Positions 34,001 through 45,496 of a stretch of 64,000 bases of DNA are shown one piece after another. The stretch spans positions 1,116,001-1,180,000 of the forward strand of contig SNVD02000468.1 of the NCBI GenBank assembly GCA_013180625.2, read 5' to 3'. The notes beneath the pieces were generated by a model. The model was not told the origin of the DNA. It was given only the letters and a program-made list of their open reading frames with translations, and did not search any database. The DNA is from Boswellia sacra. Its lineage: Eukaryota > Streptophyta > Magnoliopsida > Sapindales > Burseraceae. The position numbers and the translations under genes were made by a program. Each line of letters begins with the position of its first letter. Positions within the stretch are counted from its first letter, which is position 1.

Positions 34001-37000
34001 CTAGTCAGAAACTATGCGTTTAATCCTCTTTCGACCACGACCCCTACTTGCTGGAGCACCCCTTGAAGTGCTGCTAACATCCTTTGCAGCTTCAGCCCCA
34101 CTCTTTTCATCATCACTCACTTCATCAAAACTCTCAGTTTTATCTGTGGACTCTTCCTCCTGTTGTGGCAAACTCCCAACATCCTGTTTTGAAAGCTGTT
34201 CTCGAAGCTCTCTGAGTTTTGCTTTCTTTGTATTCAGGACACCAAGGAACTAGAAAGAGAAAAGAAAATTAAGAAAAAAAAAATGAAGTCAGTCCTAAAA
34301 TTCTAGAATAAATGAGGATGATGCTTCATATCCCTAACTCATGCTTTCATCTGCATGCTAGAAGCACAAAGCATAACTAGATAGATTCAACTACAATTAA
34401 ATGAATACCTGCAAAATATGATTTACGAGAATCTAAAACCAAGAAATATCTGAGCAATAAGCAAATGCTTTTAGAACTCAGCCAAAATGGGATTGGAAAA
34501 AGGAAGAAACTTCATCACATAATCCAATCTCCCTAATCATGGATTACTATTTTGAAAAAATATATATGGATCCCAGTACTAAATAGTGTTGGAAAAGATA
34601 TGCAGGAGACTAGGAATACTTTTTTCTGTACCCCAATGCAGCCTTATTGAATGCATAAATTTTGCCTCAATTGATGCATTATAACAACAGAACTGCATTT
34701 CATATTAACTTTTTCCATCAAAGAGTCTAGTAAGAAGTCAGCATACCACCAACTAACTTACAAACATATCATGGCCGGTAAATAAAAATTTCAAAGGCCA
34801 TCAGAAATCATTATTGACAAATAATTGACCAAAAAGAAAGATTAGATTAAGGATGCGAAAAAAGAAGTATAGAACAATTGGATTTCCTCAATTTGCTTGA
34901 GCAAAATTGTTACCAGACATATTCTATCAGGCAAAAGTAAACTCTTAGTCTGAGAGAGGCATCAATTAAAGACCAATAAAATATCTTCCTGAGTTGAACA
35001 GTTTACAAGATTTGAAACTAAAATAGATGCATAGGGTTTACACTGAACTTGCAGTATCAACTCAACTTTTTAAATCAAGTAACAATAGGATTAAAGTTAA
35101 AACTAAAATATAACAGTAAAGAAATATGTTGGACATTTTACGGCACGCACCTTTGCATAGATAGCAGATTCAAACTCCACCTTCTCATTGTTAAATCTCT
35201 CACTTTGGGCTAAACATTTCTCAGCCTCCACTTTCAGCCTCTCAAAAGATTGAGTTTTTCTGACAACTTCATCCTACAAATTCAAATAACTTTTAATTTT
35301 ATTTTAATTATTAATAAATAATATTATCAAAAAAAAAAACCAAAAAGCTATAATCTCCTATTGGATTTCTAGTTTCTAGTGCCAACTACCATACAAGCAT
35401 TAAATCTTTTATCAATGGTAGGAAGATTAATCTAACCTTATATAGTTGGGTAGTTGCTAGTTTAATCTTCTATAGTCAGGTAGTCACTAGTTTAATTGAT
35501 CCTATCCCTTGGATTGTACAAGAGGTCTTAGATTGAATCCAACTCAGACAAGAGCTTAGATGGGTTTGGTTTTAGCTTGAAAGTTTTAGAAAATATAAAA
35601 TTTGAAAAAGAAAAAAGACATAAAAAGCTAATCGGATACAGTTACTAATCAATAGCAGAAATTCCGAAAACAAAATGACCATGCCTGAGTTAATCTAGTC
35701 ATTCACAAAAATTATGAAGAAGGGGCTCAAACGGCCAGAGCAAGGGTTGCTGGAGTTTGGATGAGCAATATGGTGGCTTGACCGAAATAATTAAAAACTG
35801 ATAATAAATCTCCAAAACTCTGTTACCTGCCTCAAAATTCCCCACCATGAAAAAGAAACAATATCTTGCCAAAATTGCTTAGCTAACAGTACCTACCACA
35901 AATACTAATCAAACCTAGCTCTTTCCAAAAGATTATATATATAATTCATTATAGGTAATACTAATCATTGCAAGCAAGCAATAACCATGACCGAGAATAG
36001 ATGACTGATGAGAATGAAATGTGTAGTTGAACCAACATCTTTGGCTTACATTCTTTTTAACCACCAACACTTCCTTATCTAAAGTCTGGACCACCGTTAG
36101 CTTCGGGAAAGTGAGCTTAAAAAGGGTAAAAATATCTATAATAGGAAGCTATGGATTCCACATGAAAAATTAAAGGATAAGCAAAATTGAAGTCCAACAG
36201 TTAATAGTTATAATGTAAATATCGACAGGAATTTGTAATATGCGTAATAAAGGAAACATGCAGAGGCAGATTCCAAGCATTTTTCTTTCAAGTTTCAACA
36301 GCGTTTACAATATATACAAAGCAGTTATAATCTAATAAAAATAATTTGTAACATAATTGTTGTAATAGTATAGCATTATAATTCATGGGGATACCAAGTT
36401 ATTATTTCAGCAAAGGTTTGTGCTTGTAATTCATATTCCTTTAAATACAATAACAGTTTAGGTGCTTATCCGGATTCCTAAAGTTTACTCTAAATGAAAA
36501 TTGAAAAAATCTCTGACAAAGAGAAAGGTATAAAGAATCTCACACTAAGCCTAATGTTTGCATCCATAAGGAAGTCCAAAATTCCTGCTGTAACAATCTT
36601 GCTATTGGGCGCAGGTCCACATTTCCACCGCCATTCAAGCTTAGTCCCTTCTTTCTCAAATGTCCATGACAACTGCAAAACATCAACCCACCTCCTAATC
36701 TCACCATTTTAACAAACCATCGCTCCAAAAGCTTAACTTAAGCAGAAATTCCCAAACAAAAAAAATCTAACACAAACAAGTAAAACTCAATTTTAATCAA
36801 TCAAATTAAAGTCTTAAAAAAAATACTTACTCTTTTATAGCCATTACCAGCATCAGCAAAACCGTAGACAGAGCCAGGCTGTTGAAACCCTAAATAACGC
36901 TCGGCCAATTTGACATATTCGGTGACCGGTTGATCCCACTGCGCCGCTCTCTCTCTCACATCCTCTTCACTCGCTGAAAAAAAAAAAAACCGGTATTTTT

Positions 37001-37188
37001 TTAAGAATAGAAATTAAATTAACAATTTTGTTTACAGGTTTGAATTTACGATTGCAGAGCCAAGCGTTGAGGCCGTCGGTGATGGAGAGGTCGAAGTGGG
37101 TATCAAACCATGTGCCTTTTACAAATATGGGTTCCATGGAGTTGGGGATCTCCAGCTTTAGACACGTGTGTCTTGTTGTCGTCTCCAT
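34001..37188 (-). CDS. XRCC4: DNA repair protein XRCC4, five exons
   Basis: Exons on -: 37188-37050, 36973-36831, 36672-36544, 35273-35151, 34249-34001. All have canonical borders and join in phase to 260 residues, as in other plants. The start METTTRHTCLKLEIPNSMEP is followed by VKGTWFDTHFDLSITDGLNA. Exons 2-3 give AAQWDQPVTEYVKLAERYLG and LSWTFEKEGTKLEWRWKCGP, which with exon 1 form the XRCC4 head domain. DFLMDANIRLSDEVV leads into the coiled-coil stalk (exon 4 FERLKVEAEKCLAQSERFNN) where DNA ligase IV binds. Exon 5 (FLGVLNTKKAKLRELREQLS) continues the helix, then an acidic Ser-rich tail and a basic end, GRGRKRIKRIVSD. Function: non-homologous end joining in the nucleus with ligase IV and Ku. 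Intron 3 contains sequence shared with 45.5-46.4 kb. Confidence 0.95.
35690..36060. repeat. XRCC4 intron segment shared with 45.5-46.4 kb
   Basis: Matches 45497-45790 and 46350-46400 in the same orientation, for example TTGACCGAAATAATTAAAAA, CCAAAATTGCTTAGCTAA, GATGACTGAT(G/A)AGAATGAAA and AGTTGAACCAACAT. Either a duplicated piece of this intron was moved about 10 kb away, or both are pieces of one transposon, such as the 5' region of the second hAT. A weaker match continues toward TCTAAAG.CTGGACC, which could be the start of that transposon's coding region and favours the second view. Confidence 0.8.
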
Positions 37189-37537
37189 TTTTTTCTTCTC
37201 TCAGAATCAGAAGCTTTCAGGCCAAGGCCAACTCAACTCGACCGAAGCTTTTGTATTATATTTATATTCATACGATCTCTTTCTGCAACTCTTCCCGCCT
37301 TTCCAAGTTGTGTGTTCTGTAAGTGTCAGCGTCCACCGGTCCACCCAGCATGGCCGGTTCAAGGAGTGGATTATTCAAGAATTATTTTGTAATATACGAA
37401 AAATCAGGTTGATTATAATACAATATATAAAATAGGGTCAAAACCACAGTAAAAATATTTATGAAATTAATATGCGAAATCAGGTTGTATATTTAGTGTC
37501 AAATACCGTTATAGTATAGTAGTATTGTGTTTAAGAA
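37189..37537. other. XRCC4 upstream region
   Basis: Contains the 5' leader and promoter of XRCC4 on - (no clear TATA box) up to the left target duplication of the hAT element. The frames on + at 37028-37435 overlap XRCC4 exon 1 and are shadows. Confidence 0.5.
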
Positions 37538-38854
37538 CAATGACGAAGCCGGCAAATTAAATTAGTGGCGGCAATATCTTTCAATAACAATATAAAAGTG
37601 AACAAGAGAAATCAATATATAAAAAAGCTTGGCATCATTTAATATTATATTTGTATCAAAACATAATAAAGTTGAAGAAACTCACTGAACATGTTCGAGA
37701 AAAACCACGAAAAGAGTTCATAACTCATAAGACTAAAGAATTGCAAGCACACAAAAAAGTTTACATTCACATAGAAGTTCTAAGAGCAGCCACTCATAAA
37801 ATAACAAAAGTGACTTTAAAACTTGAATTAATATGAACAAGAACTCAAGATCAATTTAAGAATAATTTGTTTTGAAAAATTTAAAGTCTAATTATGGTAC
37901 TTGTAAAATCATACATGATTAAAGAAAAAAAAACCGTACTAAAGTAATGATATTGATTTATATTACGTTATTTTAAAAATTTATAGTTTCCTTTAACGAC
38001 TTTTCATATTTTGGAACCTGCATGATACTTCATTATCAATGTTATTAAACACATCTTTTTCAATGTATATAATCAAGTGATTACTTAGCCAAAGATCTTT
38101 CATTCGATTCCTTAATCAATTCTTCACAATATTCACAGCTAAAAATATCCTTTCTGCACTAGCAGTTGCAACCGGATGAATTAATGCTACTGTCACCAAT
38201 AAATAAACTAATAGATACACCTTGTCTTTCTTTTTTTTTTTCTAGTCATTTTCTTTGCAAGATCTTTAATTCTTTTCAATTCTGAAAACTCAATGCTAGA
38301 ACTCATATCCATCATATAAATGTCAAGTACCATTAGCTCTATAGCAGAAAATTCTTTTGGATAAAATTGAGCAAGACGTATGACCTTTTGTTTATTGAAA
38401 GCAATGAATGAATCATTTGGGCATAGACATGCTAAACAAAGAAGTAACTCATTGTTTACCTTATTGAAATGACTATTTATCTCCTAAAGATATCCAAAAC
38501 AAAATAAAACTATTCATCAACATGATAATGATGCAAGTATTTTAGTTTTGAGCTCTACGATGTGACCGCCCTCAAGCTAAAAAGATATCATCCATTTTGG
38601 GAACATCAATGCTATGTTTCTTATAAAACAAAGAAACTCCATTAAACAAAGAATCCCACCCCCTTATCTCTCATGTTTTGCAATCGTTGATCTTTTCTTT
38701 GTAATGCTTGTGACAATTTATTTTTGGATCCCAAAATCTCTTGCATCAAATGCAATAGAAAGACAAAATCAAAAGATTGTACGATAATTAAAAAAACAGT
38801 AGCTTCGAATCTTTGCTTAACTTTCAATCCATCTTCTGCAATATCATCAAGGAC

Positions 38855-40495
38855 TGTTAGCCCTAAGGCTACATGATAATTTTGATGATAACAATACACA
38901 TTGATTAATTGAGATTTACTAACATGTTTATTTATGTGCAAGAGTAAGATCATTGAAATAATTTTAAAATCAAGAAGAGGCTTATTAAAATGAAGTGTTG
39001 AAGCTAAGGAGAAGACTACATGTTAAAGGCATCAAAGTTTAAGTACAAGGTTTGATTCAAGGAATGTGATATATGAGTAATGTTCTATCAATTGGTCATA
39101 TATTTCTCTACGAATGTCCAAATAATTTGATTCTTGAGTCTTTGGAAAGCTTACTCAATTTATAACATTTCATATGTTTTAAAGAAATTCAAATTTTAAG
39201 TGCAAGATCGTCCAAATCATCATGCAAGTTGAAAGACAAATAGAAGCAGTTGACATGAGCACCGAATACTCTTTTGGACATATCTTGAGCTAGAAAAATC
39301 AAAATGACTTGATTCTTGCGGCATTAGAAAGATGACTTAATGGGGCACATTTCATATGTTTTGAATAAATTCAAATTTCAAATGAAAGACCGACATAATT
39401 GACATGAAATTCGGTGGACTGACACAGAGAAGAAAAATCAACTCACATAAGCACCAAATGGTGTTTTGGCCATATCTTAAGATAGAGATATCCACTTGCT
39501 TTGATTCTTAATGTTTTGGAAAGCTTATTCAAATATGAAGATCTTTTATGTTTTGAAGAAATTCAAATTTCAAACGGAAGGCTGACAGAATTATCATTCA
39601 AGTCAGTGGACTGACACATGGAAGAAAAATCAAGTCACTTGAGCACCGAATGGTGTTTTGGCCATATCTTGAGATACAGATATCCAAATGACTTGGTTCT
39701 TGATGCGTTGGAAAGCTTATTCAAATTTGCAGATCTTTTATGTTTTACAGATTTTCAAATTTCAAATGGAACATTGACAAAAATGACAGACAAAATTATG
39801 GTTTTTATGGTAGGTGGAAACTTTGGAGTTGGTGTCTTCACTTGATCAAGTTCATCTCATTTGCCTATAAAAGGAGCCCTTCTCCCATTCATTCAACAAG
39901 GATCTATCAAGCAAAAAAAACCAAGAGAAATATCAAGTCTAGAGAGCTTTTGTATTCTTTATCTACTCTTTGAAGAGAGTTGTACTTTTGTTGTAAAAAC
40001 TTTTCTTTGTTCTTATATTGTATGAGAGTGAGATCTTCTTGTAAAGGATAAAAGATATCCTTGAGAGAACTCTTTCCTTGGTGAGGTTGTTCATCAAGAA
40101 GAACTCTTGGTGTGGTGTTATCAAGAGTTGAAGGAAAAAAGTCTTGGTGAAGTTGTTCATCAAGCAAGTTGTAAAGTATTCTACAACTTAGTGGAAAGCC
40201 TAGCTTGTGGAGGAGCTAGGAGCCCGTGGACGTAGGCAAGGTTTGCCGAACCACGTAAATTGAGTTTGCACTCTCTCTATCCCTATACTCTTTACATTTA
40301 CTTGCACTTGAGATTATTTATTATTGCTATTCTCTTGATTGCATCTTAGATAACTTCTATTTTCATCTTCTTCACTTCTATTCTCAAAAGAAAAAGTGAA
40401 ATAATTTTTATCTTTCAAGAAAAGTTTTATAAATTCGTTTTGATAAATAAAACCCAATTCACCCCCCCTCTTGGGTTGTCATACCTGGGTCAACA
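38855..40495 (+). mobile_element. Solo LTR (1,641 bp) inside the hAT element
   Basis: Begins TGTTAGCCC and ends GGGTCAACA, with the perfect target duplication AGGAC at 38850-38854 and 40496-40500. A TATA box (TATAAAAG) at 39866-39873 gives + orientation. The end ACCCAATTCACCCCCCCTCT then TGGGT resembles remembered Copia (Sire-like) LTR ends. A primer site and coding region are absent, so it is a solo LTR. Its insertion split the hAT transposase and is the younger event. Superfamily is inferred. Confidence 0.9.
39240..39790 (+). repeat. Tandem repeat, about 190 bp x 3, in the solo LTR
   Basis: Units recur with GCACCGAATGGTGTTTTGGC, CATATCTTGAGATA, ATCCAAATGACTTG and GGAAAGCTTATTCAAAT near 39260, 39450 and 39643, and a weaker copy near 39080. 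They lie just upstream of the TATA box, where repeated enhancer-like units occur in other LTRs. Confidence 0.8.
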
Positions 40496-41939
40496 AGGAC
40501 ATCAACTATGGATGAAAACATGTTAAATATGCTCATTAAAGTACCATAATGTGAACCCTAGTATGTATCACTTGAAAGTTTAAAAGTAGTCTCTTGGTTT
40601 AGACCCCACCCACTTTAAAGCTCATCTAAGTTAAGTGCTTCAACAACTAAAATGCTTGTTTCTTGCAAAGAACATCACAACGTTTACATGAAGCTCTAAG
40701 AACATTTACCACATTACCAACCACAGTGAAAAATGTTGGAACCCAAGTATGATTCTTTACCACCGCCACAAGAGACAATTTAATTTGATGAGCAAAGCAA
40801 TGAACACAATACGCATGCTTATTCTCCTTCATAATAAGTATGTTAAGACCATTAAATTCACCTTGGATATTAGTAACTCCATCATAACCTTGACCTCACA
40901 ATTTAGATATGCTTAATCCATGTCTAGAAAATCAATCATCAATTCATGCTTTAAGTGAGGTTGCAGTTGTACTAGTAACATACTCAACACCTAAAAAATG
41001 CTTAACCACAGTTCCTTTCTTGTCCAAATAAAATAACACAATGGACATTTGCTCTTTCATTGATACATCACAAGACTCATCAATCAAAATGGAGAATAAT
41101 GAATTACCAATCTCACTAATAATAGCATTGACGATTTCTGTTGTAGCGACACTGACAATGTCTTTCTGAATATTTAGTGATGTTAATTTGAGATTTTCAA
41201 AAGCATTCTTCAATGTAACATATTTAACATCCTCATCATGGTCACCAAGAAACTTAAGAAAATCTCCTTTGTTGTTTCAATCCTTAGATTTATTGTTGCT
41301 CTAAAATGCTAGCCCTTGTTTCGAAAGAGACCGAATACAATTAATTGATGCATTCAAGCAAAATCGGTATCCAATGCGAACTTGGTCCAATTGTAGATGA
41401 AAAAATGTTTGAATATGTTGGTCTTGCTTTAAAGCTTCATAATTTCTTAAAGCTTAATTATGGACACCATTAGGACCTCCAACATGAATTGTTCGTCTTT
41501 CTTTCTTTTTCCAATTTTGAAACCCATAACCAACAAATAAGTCACAGCCATTTTGTTCTCCAATATCCAGCTTTAAAAAATAGCAACAAAGACAAAAAGT
41601 TTTATCCTTTATTGTGCTATATTTCAATCAAGATTCATAATCATCAAACCAATTAGGAATGACTCACTGAGACACTTCTCAAAATGTTTTGAAAGGAAAA
41701 ATATGGCCTCTAGGTTGACATGGACCTCCTTTGCCAATATGCTTTTCGTACTTCGTCTCGAATATTAATTAAAATAAAAAATTCTAGGATGAAGATTTGA
41801 TAAATCAATTTCTACCCCATCTATATTGTTTTGGCCATCATCATTTTTCTCCAGAGGAGGCGACAACTCTAGTTTTCTTTTAAAATACCTTTCCATGTTG
41901 TTTCAAAATTAAATTTAAATATTAAATCAATGAATAAAC

Positions 41940-42680
41940 AAATTAATGTTCCAAGAAAAAGTAATAAAACTTTAGATTATAACTAATTAACTATGATTTA
42001 AACATTATTAAAGTTATTAGCCTAAAAAATAAATGTATGCAGAAAACTAATTAATAAATAGATTATGTTTCTAAAGCAAAAGTAACATAACCTTAGATTA
42101 TGACTCGTTAATTATCTAATGAATAAATGTATATATATTCAACTAATTAATAAATAGATTATTTTTCTAAGGAAAAAAGTAATTAAATTTTAGATTATCA
42201 CTCATTAATTATCCAATGGATAAATGGATATATTCAACTAACTAATAATTAGATTATCTTTCTAAGCAAAAAGTAATAAAACTTTAGATTATCACTAATT
42301 AACTATCAATTGAATTTTATATATGTCATTAGGCTATTAGCCTAATGAATAATTGTATATATTAACCTAATTAATAAATAGATTATGTTTCTAAGCAAAA
42401 GTAATAAAATGTTAGATTATCACTAATTAATTATCAATTAAAAATTATACACGTTATAAGCCTAATGAATACATTTATATATTAAACTAATTAATAAATA
42501 GATTATGTTTCTAAACATTAGATAATTAAAAATTAACTATCATTTAAATATGATATATGTTTTAAACTAATGAATAATTGTAATTACTAATCTCTAATTA
42601 ACAAATAGATTATTTTTCTAAGAAAAAATACTAAAGCTTTAGATTATCACTAATTAACATCACTTAAATATCAGATGTGT
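41940..42680. repeat. AT-rich minisatellite, about 90-130 bp x 6-7
   Basis: Six units contain CTAATTAATAAATAGATTAT followed by TTTCTAAG, then AGTAATAAAACTTTAGATTA and TCACTAATTAA; a seventh partial unit lies at the left. Units begin near 42050, 42145, 42237, 42369, 42487 and 42593 with unequal spacing. The array lies in the 5' untranslated part of the hAT element. Confidence 0.85.
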
Positions 42681-43297
42681 TATCAAACATTGCAAATTTC
42701 ACAAGGTAATAATACTATCAAAAATCAAGTAAACAAATGAAAAAAGTTTTCCAAGTAACAGTAAAAGAATCAAAAAATTGAAAAAATTATTAGCTTACCT
42801 CAAATTTGAAGTCTTGGAAGAGAAACATCCAAAATAGGGTTAATGCTTTATAGGAAATCTGTGACTAAAAGCAATTAAGTAAGACAAAAAGTAAAAAGTG
42901 AGAAAGTGGGAATCAAATGCTGTAAGGAGGGTCAGTGACAGTGAGTTGGTTCGCATGCAGTAAAAGCCGAGAAGGCGAGAAAGGTGTGAGACTGAAATGT
43001 GGGGACCATGTGATCCAAGAATTTGGGAAGAAAGAGCAAAGTTAGGAGGGTTAAATATTTTTAAATTTAGAGGTAATAAAATTTTTGAAGTGGGCCTATT
43101 TTTAATTAATGAGTTTTTGAAACCCAAAAACATATAAGACCAATCCAATTTTTGAAAAGAAATTGGCAAGTTTAGTAAACGTTAAATGGGCTAAGACATT
43201 CACAAGCCTACACATGTAGAAACTTGTGACTTTTCTCAAATTCAGTGGAGGCAATTGACCCCACTCATCTATATGCTCCTCAATCCCTGTTTAAGAA

Positions 43298-44480
43298 CAA
43301 CATAGGAAGGAAGATATTAATTTTTATTCAACTACTACATAAATATACAAGTAACTTGTTCAAAATTTTGGCTGATTTTTTTTTTGACATTGGAGTATTA
43401 TTTTCTAGGCAAACTGTATCAAAAAAAAAATCTAAGCATCATTTACGATTCCTTCACATCCTATATAAATAAATGTAAATAGTATGTTAAAATCATATAT
43501 GCACATAATAAGAATGGTTCATTTCCACCTCGCTAGTTAGTTTACTTGACATGATATGACCAGTTAATTTCCTCACCCAACAGGCAGTCTACTTAGGAAG
43601 TAGTTCAATTTCAATAAAAGAATTTTAGATTAATATCTCAAATTTTCTATTTGTATTTTCCATCTCTTAATTTGAAATGTTGATTATATTTTAGATTTTA
43701 TACTATAACTTGTGGTATAGATCCTAAGATATTGTTTGAATCATGCTCGATCCTAAAGCAATCATCGTTTAAATAGATAATGAATTGTTGATAAATAGTT
43801 TTTGTTGTGCATTAGAATCAATTAGTAGAGATAATAAATAACAAAATCTCTATTGCCTCATACACTTAAACTAGTGTATTTTTATAGTTAGATAAGAGTC
43901 CCCTTTTTACAAATGTATCACAACTTTTAAAATACTTGTGCATCCATTTGAAACAGTCAGAAGATCTTTTGCATCTTCCAATGTCATTACCTCGTAGGCT
44001 TCATCCATTTTGTCAACCATTTCATGAGACTTTTTTTTAGTGGTAACATACATTTCACGTTAAATAGAAATTATATTAAAATGGTTCTTATCTAATAATT
44101 TGGTGTTACAATCACATTCAAAAATCCATGTCAGAGACTCTAGGAAACCTATTGCTTGCTCTAATGATCATCAAACATGGTAATTTACCCATGTTTGTAA
44201 CAACATATTAAAAGTCAAATGAATGAGATACATGTAACTAAAATTTGCAATGGTATAACACCATATACATGGTCTACATGCATAATGTGAATACAACCAC
44301 GTCACACCCAAAGTGTCATTATATGAAGTAACATCAAAGATTCTCATCGAAATTACTACCATACAATCAAAGCTTGACCAACATACAAGTAAATAAAGTT
44401 ACTATTTGTTGAAAGTGTAGATAAATCAAGAACATAATATCAGTGGACCAGATTAAAAATAAGCACGTCACTATATTAAA
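43298..44480. other. AT-rich spacer, no recognised gene
   Basis: The frame on - at 44171-44362 and the stretch at 43900-44160 read partly like protein (EMVDKMDEAYEVMTLEDAKD) but match nothing I recognise. They may be decayed transposon coding sequence continuous with the Myb/SANT-like remnant to the right. Confidence 0.4.
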
Positions 44481-45080
44481 GCCAAACCATGCTTACAAAC
44501 GTTTAATCAAAGCAACCATTCTAGTATCACTTATGGTAAGAAAGGCCTTTCTCCACTCTCTATTAAGAATGGCCTTTTCGACAAACTTGACAAAACAATC
44601 ATCATCGAGGCCTTCCAAATATTCAGTTGTCTCAACACACTATGAAACAGACCACTTATCTTCCACACTTGGTTCTCTATTATCATTTTTATTTGAATTT
44701 GTAGAACGTTTCTCATATTTATCACTCATGATATCAGTGACAACTTTCCAAAAATGATCTCTCGTAATTGATCTCTTGGGTGGGAAATGGTCAACTGTTT
44801 TGGCAACTCTCTTAGGCATTTTTCCTCTATTAATTCCTTCTACTAGAGACTTCATTACCTCGAACATGTCATCATAAGAAGTTGAATCATTATGGATTCC
44901 ATGTCTTTCGAGATTGTCTTCTATCTCACACTGCTGATTAAAACCTAGTGGAAGTTGGTTGGAAGAATACTATAATCGACTAGTAGTAGTGATAATGTTG
45001 AAAGTCTCAACTAACTTGTTATAGTGTTCTGACCCTTGTTTTCTAGAATGCTTTCACCCTAGGAACTTCCTACCAAAACA
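44480..45080 (-). pseudogene. Myb/SANT-like domain protein remnant (PIF/Harbinger-associated type)
   Basis: On -, in order: KHSRKQGSEHYNKLVETFNI, YSSNQLPLGFNQQCEIEDNL, HGIHNDSTSYDDMFEVMKSL, KMPKRVAKTVDHFPPKRS and, after breaks, LNREWRKAFLTISDTRMVAL. This order (end of the Myb/SANT-like domain, acidic linker, basic SK-rich linker, C-terminal helix ending in a WL.I-like motif) resembles the plant family that accompanies PIF/Harbinger transposases and its domesticated relatives. Several stops and frameshifts are present, and no transposase (DDE) gene is seen beside it. Motif-memory assignment, moderate certainty. Confidence 0.45.
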
Positions 45081-45480
45081 ACACAAATACGTTAAGTTTG
45101 AATATTTCCTCAAATGATCTTATAACACATACATTAAAACATAATATCCGACGTATTCCTTCCAAACATCATCAAGTTCATCTTGGGAAGTCATTGTCTA
45201 AAAAAATGATAAAAACCTTGATAAAATTATGCTTATTACAAATTGAGGCTAACAACCATATCATCAGTTTAGAAGAGGCAAGATATGAAGATGCTAAAAA
45301 TTTGTAGTTTACAGCCTAATACTATAGGCTGTGAACAACAGAAAATCTACAATTTCCCAAACCAGTAGGTTGTGACCTATTGAAAATCTTTTTTGCATCA
45401 CAAATTGCAAATTAAGAGCAGTCTATATCCCAAAAACTGTTATGGATACGACAGAAAATTTATAGTTTAACTGTAATGAT
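45081..45480. other. Spacer without a gene
   Basis: AT-rich. Short alternating motifs (CTAATACTATAGGCTGTGA, CCAGTAGGTTGTGACC) near 45310-45390 suggest a small decayed repeat. No open frame of interest. Confidence 0.4.
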
Positions 45481-45496
45481 GAGCTACATGACTACA

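Larger units (their letters stand above)
37985..41896 (-). pseudogene. hAT transposase pseudogene (TTF-type zinc finger, DUF4371, hATC)
   Basis: Reading on -, the start MERYFKRKLELSPP is at 41896. A zinc-finger region with KTFCLCCYFLK lies near 41590. The DUF4371 core includes ILIDESCDVSMKEQMSIVLF and the catalytic-core stretch GQGYDGVTNIQGEFNG with HCFAHQIKLSLVAVVKNH. After the solo LTR come LMQEILGSKNKLSQALQRKD and the C-terminal dimerisation (hATC) signature HPVATASAERIFLAVNIVKN, ending in RFQNMKSR. In active members these parts cut and join DNA as a homodimer. Here more than ten stops and several frameshifts separate them, and the LTR splits the gene. Assignment to the ZMYM1-like / TTF-domain group is by motif memory. 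Confidence 0.88.
37538..43289 (-). mobile_element. hAT transposon (DUF4371 / TTF zinc-finger type), 5.75 kb, inactive
   Basis: The perfect 8-bp target duplication TTTAAGAA lies at 37530-37537 and 43290-43297. Left end CAATGACGAAGCCGG and right end, reversed, CAGGGATTGAGGAGCA both resemble the CAGTGGCGGAGCCAGG termini of this group. Inside are a broken transposase on -, a solo LTR (38855-40495) and an AT-rich minisatellite (41940-42680). The length without the LTR and its duplication is about 4.1 kb, which suits an autonomous element. Mutated ends and a dead transposase show it is old. Confidence 0.88.
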
